Assembly (NCBI GenBank): GCA_002711415.1
Contig: PARI01000032.1
Span: 146,861 to 210,860 of the forward strand
Source of the DNA: Phycisphaerae bacterium
GTDB taxonomy: Bacteria > Planctomycetota > Phycisphaerae > Phycisphaerales > SM1A02
Length of the DNA stretch: 64,000 bases
Direction: 5' to 3'
The position numbers were made by a program, and so were the translations under genes. Below the pieces are notes generated by a model. That model saw nothing but the letters and a program-made list of their open reading frames with translations. It was not told where the DNA came from and made no database searches. Position 1 is the stretch's first letter. Each line of letters starts with the position of its first letter. This document shows, in pieces, positions 37,447 to 46,331 of the stretch.

Positions 37447-40400
37447 ATGATGAATCGCCATTCCAGATTTCCCGACCTGGTGCTCCTGTCGATGCTGCTG
37501 GCATCGCTGATCGCATCACCCGTGCCGTTGATGGGCCAGGATGAAAGCCCGGTCGTCGTGGATGATTCGCCATGGGCGTGGCAACTGCTTCAGCAGGTGC
37601 ATGGGCACAAGCAGGGCAATGCCACCGAGGCGGCCAGGTTGTGCCAGCGTCTCCTGGACGAGTACGGTCCCCGGCTCGTGCCCAGGGACACGGGCGGCTC
37701 CGACGATCTCGTCAGCGTCAGGGCGAACGTCATGGAGTTGCTGCTGGAGAACGAGGAACTGCTCCGCACATATCGGAGGATGAACCGATCCGCGGCCTCA
37801 CGACTGATGGACCAGGGCAGGCACCATGAGGTCGTCCAGCGATACTACCTGACGCGCTACGGGCTCGAAGCACTCCTGAGGATCACTCAGGATCACGTTG
37901 ACTCGGGTCGGTTCGACAACGCGCTCGCGTGCGTACTGCTCCTGGACAGGCACCCTGACCTCGATGGTCGTCGACGCGCCCACGCCCTTCACATGGAAGC
38001 GATCTCAAGGCTCGGTCGGGGCGAACCGATCGACACGATCAGGAACGAGCTCGGGCGGCTGGATTCCGAAGAGTCCGCTCACCTGCTCGAGCACATCGCC
38101 ATGATGGAAGCCTGCGAATGGCCACCCGGGCCCGGCACCAGCATTTCATCCCTCGTTGCGTCAGGTTCCGCATCGCTTCCGAAGGATGACGATGGTTGGC
38201 ACAGGATCTGGTCTCGACCGCTGGAATCGACCCTCTACAGGAGGATCTTCTACAGGGACGAGAGTTCCACTCCGTTCTCCCCTCGAACAGTGCAGAAGGC
38301 GCTGGAAGACGCCTCGATCATGACGACGGTTCCGGTCGTCACCGATTCGACCGTCTACATCAACGAAGGGCATGTCATCACCGCCCTTGACCGGATCAAT
38401 CAGAGGGTCGCCTGGCAGCGCGTGTTCGAGCCGACCAGGCTCGACCGCGATGGTGGCCGAGTCGGTGATCTCAACGACATCGTGATCCACGGGGATCGCC
38501 TGTTGACCATGACCGGCCATGCCGGGTCACAGGCACGTTCAGGTGGCGGGACGATCCTCTGCCTGGACGCCCGGGATGGCCAGAGCCTGTGGCAGACGCA
38601 CCTGGACCGGCTCGATGGCCGGGACGAGTTCGAGGGGCTCTTCTGCTACGGGACCCCCGTGGTCGTCGATGACCGTGTCTGTTTCCTCGCGAGAAAGGTC
38701 AACAACAGGCTCGAGACCGTCGTGTACGCCATCGGCCTGGATCTCCAGACCGGTGAACTGGAATGGGACACGCTCGTCTGTTCGTGCGGAGGTGTTCGGC
38801 TGAGTGGCATGAGGCCCTTTTCAAGCCTTCGTGCAGACGAGGGCCATCTCTATCTCAGCTCGAGCGTCGGGGCGCTTGCCTGCATCAATGCATCCGATGG
38901 TGTCATCAGGTGGCTTCACCGCTTTCCCGTGCCGATTCGTGAATCCAGGTTCGCCGTCGAGCCATGGGAGATCTCGAGTCCTCTCATGACATCGAGGGGG
39001 GTGCTTGCGATCACACCTGACCAGTCGGAGATCGTGCTTGTCGAACCGAACAGTGGGGACATCCTGGAACGCTATCCGACCGGGCTCGGGACCAACTGGC
39101 AGATGCCTCGCTACCTCGTCCAGTTCGATCTGCCACGGCCTGACGGAATGACAGCGGAAACCGTCCTTGCCGTCGGGCATGATGTCTCGGCATTCGATGT
39201 CCATCATCTGGAGAAGCCGCTCTGGACGTTCAGCAGGAACAACCCAGAACGAATCAGGCAGCTCGTCGGTGGGGACCAGCGTTCGGGCATTCGCGGACGG
39301 GTTCAGCCTGCCGGTGGATACGTCGTCGTGCCGGGAACGGATGGGTTGCTCATCGTCGATTCCAGCAACGGGATGATCCTGCAGTCGGTCGACGTCGACG
39401 AGCCCTGCAACCCCGTGCTCGATGGATTCCAGCTGCTGCTGGCCGGACAGAACCAGTTGCTGAGCCTGATGCCGTTGGAGGAGGCCGAGCGTCTGATGCG
39501 ATCCCGGATCGATCAGTCGCCCCAGGATCCGGAGCAGGCACTGGCCCTGCTTCAACTCGGCCTCAATGCAGGGGATGGAAGCCTGTGCCTCGAGGCCGCG
39601 GAACTCGGGATCGATTCGATCGAACTCATGGGCCCGACCGATCATGAATCCGTGTTGCGGGGGGAACTGCTCCAACTGCTGTTGCGGGTGGATGATGCCT
39701 CGCTTTGCTCACAGCGACGATCTGGAGATCATCTTCATTCGATCATCTCGGCCGTGGCGACCCAGCCCTCCCAGCACGTGTTGGCCCAGCTTGCGAGATC
39801 GGCATGGCTGGAGCGTACCGACAGGATCGATGAGGCCGTCATGGTGCTCCAGGAGCTTCTGTCCAACCGGGATCGATCCACGTCACTGATAGCGAACCCT
39901 GACGGACGCATCGTTCCGGCATCGAAGCTTGCGCTGCTCCGGTTGAACGAGATCATCGACGTGCATGGTTCCGTTGTGACCAGTCCCCTGGACACGCAGG
40001 ACTCCGTCGAGGCAAGCGTTGAGATCGCCGGGATCATGGAACAGGAGGGCCGGTCACGGGAGGCCCTGCTCGCTCTGGTTCGATCGTCATGGGATTCCAC
40101 CATCGATCATGTCCATACATGCAAGGCGCTGCCGCTTCAGCATGCAGGCGCAATGGCTACGAGAAACCAGTGGCTGGACCTGGCCTCGGAACTGCAGGAA
40201 CACGCCCTGGCCATCGGTACCGAGCTGTCCGGTCAGACGATGAGCAATGGAACCGAGGCCGTGAACACGCCGATGCTCGGCCAGGAACCGGGAGCGGTCC
40301 GCGAACTGGACGTGATGCTCGCACGGACGCTCGTGGATGACCCAGGCGAAGGTGTGCTCGTGGTCTCAAGGAACGAGCTGGTCATGCTCGAGGAGGCCGA

Positions 40401-41592
40401 CCTGGAACCCCGCTGGGCGGTTCCCCTGGAGGACACGGATCCACTGATCCTGGATTCGGATCGGTTCATCACGATCCAGGAGGAAGGGGGCAGCGGGATC
40501 GCAATTTCTCGACTGGATCCTGCTGATGGAACCCAGGTATGGCGAACACCTGAACTCTCGGAGTATTTTCCAGGAGACCGGCTGGAGGCATTCGGACGAA
40601 TCGCGGAGATACCGCTTCCTGGCGGAGCGCCGCTGGTGCTCGACGAGATCATCTCGATGGTCCGGGACGATCACCTCTGGTTGACCCGGCGAAACGGGGA
40701 TGTTGCGATGTTCGACATGGCCGGTTCCAGGCAGGCCCAGTGGGTGCGAAGTGAGTTGATCGATCATGTCCACTTCGTCGAGGGTAACGAACTTGGCATC
40801 GTCATCGCCGGCACCGATGTCACGCGGTTCTCAGGCATGCCCAACACGATCAACCCCAGGATCATCGTCCTGGATCCCCTGACAGGGGATACGATCATCG
40901 ACCATCACCCGGAACTGGAAGGCGACCTCCAGTGGCTGGCGATCTCACCGATGGGGATGCTCGCACTGGGCTCGAGTGGTGGTGTCGAGACCATTGGCAT
41001 GGCCCGATCCGGTGGTGGTCCGGGGCCGCTTCTCTGGCGGAGTGCATCCAGGCCCTACCGGGATCTCGCCAGCGGCTGGTTCTGGGGGCTGGACCTGCAG
41101 ATGGCCGATGCCGATGGGGCCGTCACGACGGCACGGGCCTCAGATGGAGTCCTGGTCCGGGATCGCTACAAGCAGCCTGGCGAAGGCCTCTCGACCTCGG
41201 GTCCGCTTCGGACCGTGCGTATCGACAACCAGGGGCTTCTGCTTCACTTCAAGGGTCGTGTGCTTGATTTCGGTCCACGGGGCCGGCTGCAGGGGACCGA
41301 TGCGGTCGCCACGAGCCCGAACTACACGTTGATGCTCCCTGCAGGGGAACAGATCATCCTGCTCTCGGCACTGGGAAGTCGACAGATCCGTCTCCAGGAC
41401 CGGCTGGGACACAGGACCATCTTCGAGTACCGAGTTCACCAGTTGGATCGGAGCCGGGGCTGCAAGCTCCTCGGCCCGGATCTCCAGCTTCAGTCACCCG
41501 TGCGAATCGGGCGGGGGGCCGTCGTCAACGGTTGGCTGCTCCTGGGATCCGATGCCGGGACCACCGCGGTTCCACTTCCTCCAGGAACATGA
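37447..41592 (+). CDS. Very large exported PQQ-type beta-propeller protein
   Basis: An N-terminal signal (about 1-30, ending 'VPLMGQ') precedes a helical, TPR-like region (about 45-210) and two blocks of PQQ/BamB-like blades. Blade cores include 'VITALDRINQRVAWQRV', 'TILCLDARDGQSLWQTHLD' and 'ALACINASDGVIRWLHRF' in the first block (about 300-520) and 'AISRLDPADGTQVWRTPEL' in the second (about 950-1100). A helical region lies between them. The 1381 residues far exceed BamB. ATG 37450 has better spacing to GGAGG than the first ATG. It may be a periplasmic scaffold or surface protein; association with the secretion locus nearby is only positional. Confidence 0.72.
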   Translation: MMNRHSRFPDLVLLSMLLASLIASPVPLMGQDESPVVVDDSPWAWQLLQQVHGHKQGNATEAARLCQRLLDEYGPRLVPRDTGGSDDLVSVRANVMELLLENEELLRTYRRMNRSAASRLMDQGRHHEVVQRYYLTRYGLEALLRITQDHVDSGRFDNALACVLLLDRHPDLDGRRRAHALHMEAISRLGRGEPIDTIRNELGRLDSEESAHLLEHIAMMEACEWPPGPGTSISSLVASGSASLPKDDDGWHRIWSRPLESTLYRRIFYRDESSTPFSPRTVQKALEDASIMTTVPVVTDSTVYINEGHVITALDRINQRVAWQRVFEPTRLDRDGGRVGDLNDIVIHGDRLLTMTGHAGSQARSGGGTILCLDARDGQSLWQTHLDRLDGRDEFEGLFCYGTPVVVDDRVCFLARKVNNRLETVVYAIGLDLQTGELEWDTLVCSCGGVRLSGMRPFSSLRADEGHLYLSSSVGALACINASDGVIRWLHRFPVPIRESRFAVEPWEISSPLMTSRGVLAITPDQSEIVLVEPNSGDILERYPTGLGTNWQMPRYLVQFDLPRPDGMTAETVLAVGHDVSAFDVHHLEKPLWTFSRNNPERIRQLVGGDQRSGIRGRVQPAGGYVVVPGTDGLLIVDSSNGMILQSVDVDEPCNPVLDGFQLLLAGQNQLLSLMPLEEAERLMRSRIDQSPQDPEQALALLQLGLNAGDGSLCLEAAELGIDSIELMGPTDHESVLRGELLQLLLRVDDASLCSQRRSGDHLHSIISAVATQPSQHVLAQLARSAWLERTDRIDEAVMVLQELLSNRDRSTSLIANPDGRIVPASKLALLRLNEIIDVHGSVVTSPLDTQDSVEASVEIAGIMEQEGRSREALLALVRSSWDSTIDHVHTCKALPLQHAGAMATRNQWLDLASELQEHALAIGTELSGQTMSNGTEAVNTPMLGQEPGAVRELDVMLARTLVDDPGEGVLVVSRNELVMLEEADLEPRWAVPLEDTDPLILDSDRFITIQEEGGSGIAISRLDPADGTQVWRTPELSEYFPGDRLEAFGRIAEIPLPGGAPLVLDEIISMVRDDHLWLTRRNGDVAMFDMAGSRQAQWVRSELIDHVHFVEGNELGIVIAGTDVTRFSGMPNTINPRIIVLDPLTGDTIIDHHPELEGDLQWLAISPMGMLALGSSGGVETIGMARSGGGPGPLLWRSASRPYRDLASGWFWGLDLQMADADGAVTTARASDGVLVRDRYKQPGEGLSTSGPLRTVRIDNQGLLLHFKGRVLDFGPRGRLQGTDAVATSPNYTLMLPAGEQIILLSALGSRQIRLQDRLGHRTIFEYRVHQLDRSRGCKLLGPDLQLQSPVRIGRGAVVNGWLLLGSDAGTTAVPLPPGT

Positions 41593-41689
41593 CGGAACCA
41601 ACTTTTTCCCGCGAGGACTTGATCCCCGGAAGCATATTGGATACATATTCGCGCTGAGAGGGTTTTCATTTTTCCAAGCAGGAGGTTCC

Positions 41690-42028
41690 ATGTCGATCAT
41701 CATAGAACCGGACTTGATTCTCGATCCCGGGTCCCAGTGGCAGGTCTGGACCGGTCCAGTCATGACATGGGACGAGGGGTCTGACGATGACTATTCCTTC
41801 TATGACGATGAGGAATCGGAAGAGGATGAATTCGACGAGCTCGATGCCGATGAAGACGACGATGATGATGACGAGGAACGCATCGATGATGAAGACGATG
41901 AAGATGAGAAGTTCATCATCGAAGACGAAGACGACGAGGATGATGATGACGACATCTTTGGTGGCGATGACGAGGATGACGACGAGGATGACGAAGACAT
42001 CGACGACGACGAGGACGATGAGTTCTGA
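41690..42028 (+). CDS. Extremely acidic small protein of unknown function
   Basis: The 112-residue product begins with a neutral 27-residue segment ('MSIIIEPDLILDPG' then two Trp) and continues as an almost uninterrupted Asp/Glu tract: 63 of residues 28-112 are acidic, interspersed with single hydrophobics such as F48, I65, F75-I77, I89-F90 and F112. AGGAGG precedes ATG 41690 by four bases, a strong ribosome binding site that argues for translation. The tract could bind calcium, basic proteins or mimic nucleic acid. It ends directly against the stop of the convergent lipoprotein gene. I recognise no family. Confidence 0.7.
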   Translation: MSIIIEPDLILDPGSQWQVWTGPVMTWDEGSDDDYSFYDDEESEEDEFDELDADEDDDDDDEERIDDEDDEDEKFIIEDEDDEDDDDDIFGGDDEDDDEDDEDIDDDEDDEF

Positions 42029-43285
42029 TCAATCCTCCCCGGGTTCCTCACGCACACGGTCCACCCAGAGCCCCGACAGCATGAGCTGATCATCGTCAGC
42101 CCTTGCAAGCAGGATGTTCCAGGCGTTCTCTTGTCCGCCCCTGTCAGCCGGGTAGGGTATCGACGTTTCTTCGAGCAGTTCGATGCGAGCCTGATCCTCC
42201 CGGACCTCGGACTGCAGCGGCATCAGGTAGACCCCGGTCCGAGTGGCGACGATATAGCTGTCCTTCTCCAGGCGACAGGCCGCGATTGATCCGTTCAGCA
42301 GTTCCCAGTTGACCTGCACCGAGGGATTCCAGAGCGACATCCGCCTTCGACTTGGACTGAAGTAGCAGAGCGTGCTTCCGGAATCGGGCTGAACGGCGGT
42401 TCCGGTCCCGACCGAGAGCATCATCTGCCACGCTGTTCGAGGCGTGGCCCTCACCGAGACCGACAACTGGCGCTTGCCCTGGTCGAACGTGTCACTGTTG
42501 ATCGTGGGGCCGTGGACCAGATGGAGTCTGCCATCGAGGAACGACGCCACGAACACGCCTTGCCCGTTCTCGGAGAAGACCGGAAGCATCCATGACCGCT
42601 CGGGGTCATCCTGCCAGGACCATTCCCCGTGTTCGTTTCGTACCCGGAGTTCGAAGTGCTCGCGGTCGATCTCCCGTGTCGACCAGGCGAACTGGCCGCC
42701 CGGACCGATGACACCGAATGCGTTGACGCGGTCATCATCGACGATCCAGTCGACCTGGCCGGTCTTCCAATCGGCCATGCCGATCCACCGCGAACCATTC
42801 TCAAGCGGCATTTCCACGAGAAACCCCTCATCTGTCGCACTGCGGCCCAGTACGTGTCCGCCGGGAAGCGTGTGGATCAGTTCGTACCCGCTCGGTGCCA
42901 GTCGCCAGACCTGGATCCGGGTCGCCATCGGTGGTCTGGCACCGTCCCCGGCCAGAACATCATCCCATCGTGGCCGGTACCCCGTCGACGTCGCGATATG
43001 CGTGGCTGCGGGTGATGCCAATGGCAGCGTGAAACCATCGAACGGGATCGAGCCCAGCGCCGTGATGGACATGCGTGCCTGGTTGGTGGTGATCATCCTG
43101 GAGACGGGGGGGGAGCCGTCGTTTCCGGCCGAGATCTTCCTGGCGTGTTCGGGTTGCGGATCGTCCAGGATGACCTTCCGCGACACGACCGAGGTCCTGT
43201 CCGTCACGCAGCCGCCGGCGCACGCCATGGCAAGGACTGCCAGAAGTGCACGTTGCCTGATTCGAGCATCAAGCCACATGGTCAT
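42029..43285 (-). CDS. Predicted lipoprotein with beta-propeller-like repeats
   Basis: A signal with a possible lipobox ending 'ACAGGC' (Cys about residue 26) precedes about 390 residues of WD/PQQ-like beta repeats, e.g. 'WIGMADWKTGQVDWIV', 'VFVASFLDGRLHLVHGP' and 'LLNGSIAACRLEKDSYIVATRTG'. No enzymatic motif is seen. The start overlaps the stop of the secretin gene (ATGA), making it the last cistron of the set 3 secretion operon, where a secretin pilotin would be expected. A pilotin role is conceivable but the fold looks different from known pilotins. An ATG at 43279 is also possible. Confidence 0.68.
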   Translation of the reverse strand: MTMWLDARIRQRALLAVLAMACAGGCVTDRTSVVSRKVILDDPQPEHARKISAGNDGSPPVSRMITTNQARMSITALGSIPFDGFTLPLASPAATHIATSTGYRPRWDDVLAGDGARPPMATRIQVWRLAPSGYELIHTLPGGHVLGRSATDEGFLVEMPLENGSRWIGMADWKTGQVDWIVDDDRVNAFGVIGPGGQFAWSTREIDREHFELRVRNEHGEWSWQDDPERSWMLPVFSENGQGVFVASFLDGRLHLVHGPTINSDTFDQGKRQLSVSVRATPRTAWQMMLSVGTGTAVQPDSGSTLCYFSPSRRRMSLWNPSVQVNWELLNGSIAACRLEKDSYIVATRTGVYLMPLQSEVREDQARIELLEETSIPYPADRGGQENAWNILLARADDDQLMLSGLWVDRVREEPGED

Positions 43286-45933
43286 TCGCTGGCTGAAGCG
43301 GACGGTTCTCCCTCGTCGTCGTCAGCTGATTCATCGGCTTCCGGCTTCTTCGAGTCATCGTCGTTCTCGTAGAGCCTTCCATGCTCAGGAGAGCCGTGTT
43401 CCGGGATCAACGGGACGCCGTCGTTTGAGAACGGCTCGCTTGCGATCGGGTTCTTGACGACATCCTTCAGCGGCTGGGACAGCGCTTCGAGCCTCTCTCG
43501 CTCGAGCACGTTGAAGTTGCTGTCGTTGTCATCAGGGTTGTCCACGATCGTCGGGGTGATGAAGATCAGTAGTTCCTCGGTCACATCGGCCTTGTCCGTC
43601 GAGGTGAAGAGTGCTCCAACGAGCGGAATGTCGCCGAGCAGTGGAACCTTGTTGGTCGTTTCGGATTCCGTCTGGGTCCTGATGCCGGAGATCACGATGG
43701 TCTGGTTGTCCTGGACCGTGATCGACGTCGTGGTCTTCCTCGTGTCGATGATGCCCTGGCCATTGAACGTCTTCAGACTCGTGTTGGAGAGGATCACCTC
43801 GATGTCCATCGCGACGTTCTGGTCATCCGTGATCCTCGGCCTGACGTTGAGCCCGATGCCGACGGCCTTCTGCTCAAAGCTCCTGTTGGTCGATCCACTC
43901 TCCGTGGTCTGGCTTCCGGTCTCGATTGAGACTTCCTCACCATTGAAGAAGAGTGCTTCCTTGTTGTCCGACGTGAAGACGCGTGGCTGCTGGAGGATCC
44001 GGACGTTGGTCTCCTTGTCCAGAGCCTGCAGGATGAAACTTGGTGTCCCTTGGAGCCCGAAGTCACCCTGGGCATTGAAGAACGAGCTGCCGATCCCGGT
44101 CTTCTGGAAGTTAAAGTTGATCGATCCGCCGATTGAATTGTTCGAGTCCCTGGTCGTGACGTCCGAACCTACCTTCAGCCCGAACAGGAGATCATCGTTC
44201 AACTCGACCGTTGCAATGACGGCACTGATCATCACCTGGCGGCCCGGCATGTCCAGTTCGGCGATGATCTCGAGGATCGCCTCCTGGATCTCGGGGGTCG
44301 CCAGCACGAGGAGGCTGTTCTGATTGGCATTGGGCACGACGCGGGACTTGCCGACGATGGCGCTGACTTCCGTCGCCTCGTCTCCGCCCGAGCCTCGGCC
44401 CTGCCAGGGGAAGCTGATCTCGTCGCCCTGATTGTCTCCTGCTTCGTCGTTGCCGCCCGAGGTGAGCGTGGTCACGTCGATGCCGGTGAGGCCCTCTCCC
44501 GGTGCTTCAAGTGTGACGTTGGAGCCTGCAGCGCCGAGCAGCACGTTGAGCACCTCGGCCACCTCGAATGCGCTGGCATGCTTCAGGGGCACGTTGACCG
44601 GGAGGCCGACTTCCAGTGGCTGGTCGATCTTCTTGATCATCTGGTCGAGCCAGTCGAAGTTGTCCGGGGTCTTGCTGATCACGATCAGGCGGTTTGAATC
44701 CGGGTAGGCTTCGATCCTGAAGATGTTCGCGACGGTGACATCGGCACCGGCACCGCCTGCGGCGTTTCCGCCCCGCGACACGCCGCCCCTGCTGGAACTG
44801 CTGGAGGCGCCTCCGCTGGAGGATTCGAGCAATGCCTGGAGCGTGTCCCTCACCTTGATCGGATCGGTGTACTTGAGGTCGTAGAGCCTGAATATGTCGC
44901 CTTCACGAGTCGGCGGGATGTCCCAGGCCGTCTTGATCAGCAGGGCGATCTCCGCCATGATCTCCGGCTCGGCTCGGACGGTCAGCGAGTTCGTCTGGGG
45001 CAGGACCGTGACCATCAACTGGTCGCTCGTACCGACGATCTCGGGGACGCCGGTCTGGGTGCGATTCTGCGGCCGTTGCGTCTGGCCTCGCTGGCTTTGT
45101 GCCCGGTTGGATGAGCTGGAACGCGAGGAGGAGCTTGTCGACCTGCTCGAGGTGAACAGGCTCTCGATGACCTCGGCGACCGTGTTCGCGTCCGCGTAGG
45201 CGAGCCTGAACGTCTGGGTCTCGACATCGACATACGCAGGCACATCGAGGATGTCGATGAGACTCTGGATCCGCTTGGCAAGACCGATGTCGCCCTGCAG
45301 CACGAGCTGGTTCGAGTTGATGTCCTCGGTGAGACTCGCGTAGCTGGGAACTGAACTGTTGAGCTGTTCGAAGATGTCGTTGACCTTCGTGTTCTGGATC
45401 TTGAACACCTTGATCACGAAGGCACCATCCTCCTTCGCGTTGCGCACGTCATCATCGGGGCCGAGAATGACCGCAGGCTGGGCCTCGCTGATCGTCTCGA
45501 GGCTGTCCAGCAGGATCAGGTCGTCGGTCTCGATGACGCCCACCGAGTTGAGCCTGAAGGCCTGGAAGAGCAGGTCAACGGCTTCACGCTTGGTGACGGC
45601 CTTGTCACTGATGATCGTGATCTTCTGTGGGGCGATCGTGGTCATCTTCACGATCACCGCCTTGCCGGTCCACTGGACGATGAACGGGATGAAGTCCTCG
45701 ATCTTCTTGTCCTTGAAGGCGATCTGGACCAGTTCATCATCGTCGGCGCCATCAGCAATTCCTACGGCGCCGCCCTCTGAGGTCGCTGCTTCCTCTGGCT
45801 GTTCGGCCGGAGCCTGTCGATCATCCTGAAGCAACGCTTCCTGTGAATCGGCCGGCTGGCTCGCAGGAACAGCGGTCGGTTGTTCCTGTGCTGTCGGAGC
45901 ATCCTGTCGTGGCTGGGAGGCTGGACGTTGCAC
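43282..45933 (-). CDS. gspD: Type II secretion secretin (GspD), main part
   Basis: The protein contains an N0 domain ('VQIAFKDKKIEDFIPFIVQW'), N1-N3 repeats with Ser/Gly-rich linkers, and the secretin core with 'VPLLGDIPLVGALF'. It would form the outer-membrane ring that exported proteins cross. A long acidic Ser-rich tail follows. The GTG at 45933 gives no signal peptide, although secretins need Sec export. The reading frame stays open upstream, and a frame with a good signal peptide ends twelve bases before it, so the real N-terminus is probably the neighbouring ORF joined by a -1 shift at the C-run (45987-45994). The following lipoprotein gene overlaps by four bases. Confidence 0.9.
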   Translation of the reverse strand: MQRPASQPRQDAPTAQEQPTAVPASQPADSQEALLQDDRQAPAEQPEEAATSEGGAVGIADGADDDELVQIAFKDKKIEDFIPFIVQWTGKAVIVKMTTIAPQKITIISDKAVTKREAVDLLFQAFRLNSVGVIETDDLILLDSLETISEAQPAVILGPDDDVRNAKEDGAFVIKVFKIQNTKVNDIFEQLNSSVPSYASLTEDINSNQLVLQGDIGLAKRIQSLIDILDVPAYVDVETQTFRLAYADANTVAEVIESLFTSSRSTSSSSRSSSSNRAQSQRGQTQRPQNRTQTGVPEIVGTSDQLMVTVLPQTNSLTVRAEPEIMAEIALLIKTAWDIPPTREGDIFRLYDLKYTDPIKVRDTLQALLESSSGGASSSSSRGGVSRGGNAAGGAGADVTVANIFRIEAYPDSNRLIVISKTPDNFDWLDQMIKKIDQPLEVGLPVNVPLKHASAFEVAEVLNVLLGAAGSNVTLEAPGEGLTGIDVTTLTSGGNDEAGDNQGDEISFPWQGRGSGGDEATEVSAIVGKSRVVPNANQNSLLVLATPEIQEAILEIIAELDMPGRQVMISAVIATVELNDDLLFGLKVGSDVTTRDSNNSIGGSINFNFQKTGIGSSFFNAQGDFGLQGTPSFILQALDKETNVRILQQPRVFTSDNKEALFFNGEEVSIETGSQTTESGSTNRSFEQKAVGIGLNVRPRITDDQNVAMDIEVILSNTSLKTFNGQGIIDTRKTTTSITVQDNQTIVISGIRTQTESETTNKVPLLGDIPLVGALFTSTDKADVTEELLIFITPTIVDNPDDNDSNFNVLERERLEALSQPLKDVVKNPIASEPFSNDGVPLIPEHGSPEHGRLYENDDDSKKPEADESADDDEGEPSASASE

Positions 45934-45944
45934 GTTGCTGCCAC

Positions 45945-46241
45945 TCAGGCTGGGACCGGTGGGGTCCTCTCCGGGGGTGCGGCCAAGGGGGGGGTCGGCT
46001 TCTCGTCCTCGTCTTCCTCGTCTTCCTCGTCTGTCGCCTTGGTGGCCTCGCTGGGCTGGGGTGCAGGATCCTGCCTCTGGTTGGAGTCAGGCTGCGGAGA
46101 CGGTGCGGGTCGGTCGCCGGAATCGGCCAGGAGCCAATCGCTGGCGGTGACCATGGTGCCAAGCATCAGGAGCAATGTCAGCGTGAATACGATGCATCGT
46201 TTCGGTCGTCCCATGACTGATCTGGTGCTCCGTATATTCAT
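45945..46241 (-). CDS. Signal-peptide-bearing N-terminal part of the secretin gene, out of frame
   Basis: This short frame encodes a Sec signal peptide ('CIVFTLTLLLMLGTMVTAS') followed by a Pro/Gln-rich and acidic linker ('DEEDEEDEDEKPTPP') and then stops. It lies just upstream of gspD in another frame. A -1 shift at the eight-C run would continue it into 'LGRTPGEDPTGPSLSGSN' and the secretin, giving a normal exported protein. It could be a sequencing error, a phase-variable switch or programmed frameshifting. Alternatively it is an independent small exported protein, which I consider less likely. ATG 46214, right at the signal, is an alternative start; 46259 (GTG) is a third. Confidence 0.7.
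   Translation of the reverse strand: MNIRSTRSVMGRPKRCIVFTLTLLLMLGTMVTASDWLLADSGDRPAPSPQPDSNQRQDPAPQPSEATKATDEEDEEDEDEKPTPPLAAPPERTPPVPA
45987..45994 (-). other. Eight-base homopolymer at the frame break of the secretin gene
   Basis: Eight G on the plus strand (eight C in the mRNA sense) between the signal-peptide frame and the GspD frame. One extra base here would join the two. Such runs are prone to both sequencing errors and replication slippage. Confidence 0.8.
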
Positions 46242-46331
46242 GGCTGTAATGAACTCCACTGTACTCTGGTCTCTCTGGAATTGTCCAACGTGCGGGTTTT
46301 GAGGCTATTTCACGCTTTCATGCTGAAACGA

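Noticed and set aside
41800-42108. Minus-strand poly-Ser frame and an apparent GAC/GAT/GAG tandem repeat
   Set aside because: It is the mirror of the acidic protein gene; the codons vary irregularly, so neither a microsatellite nor a CRISPR-like array is present.
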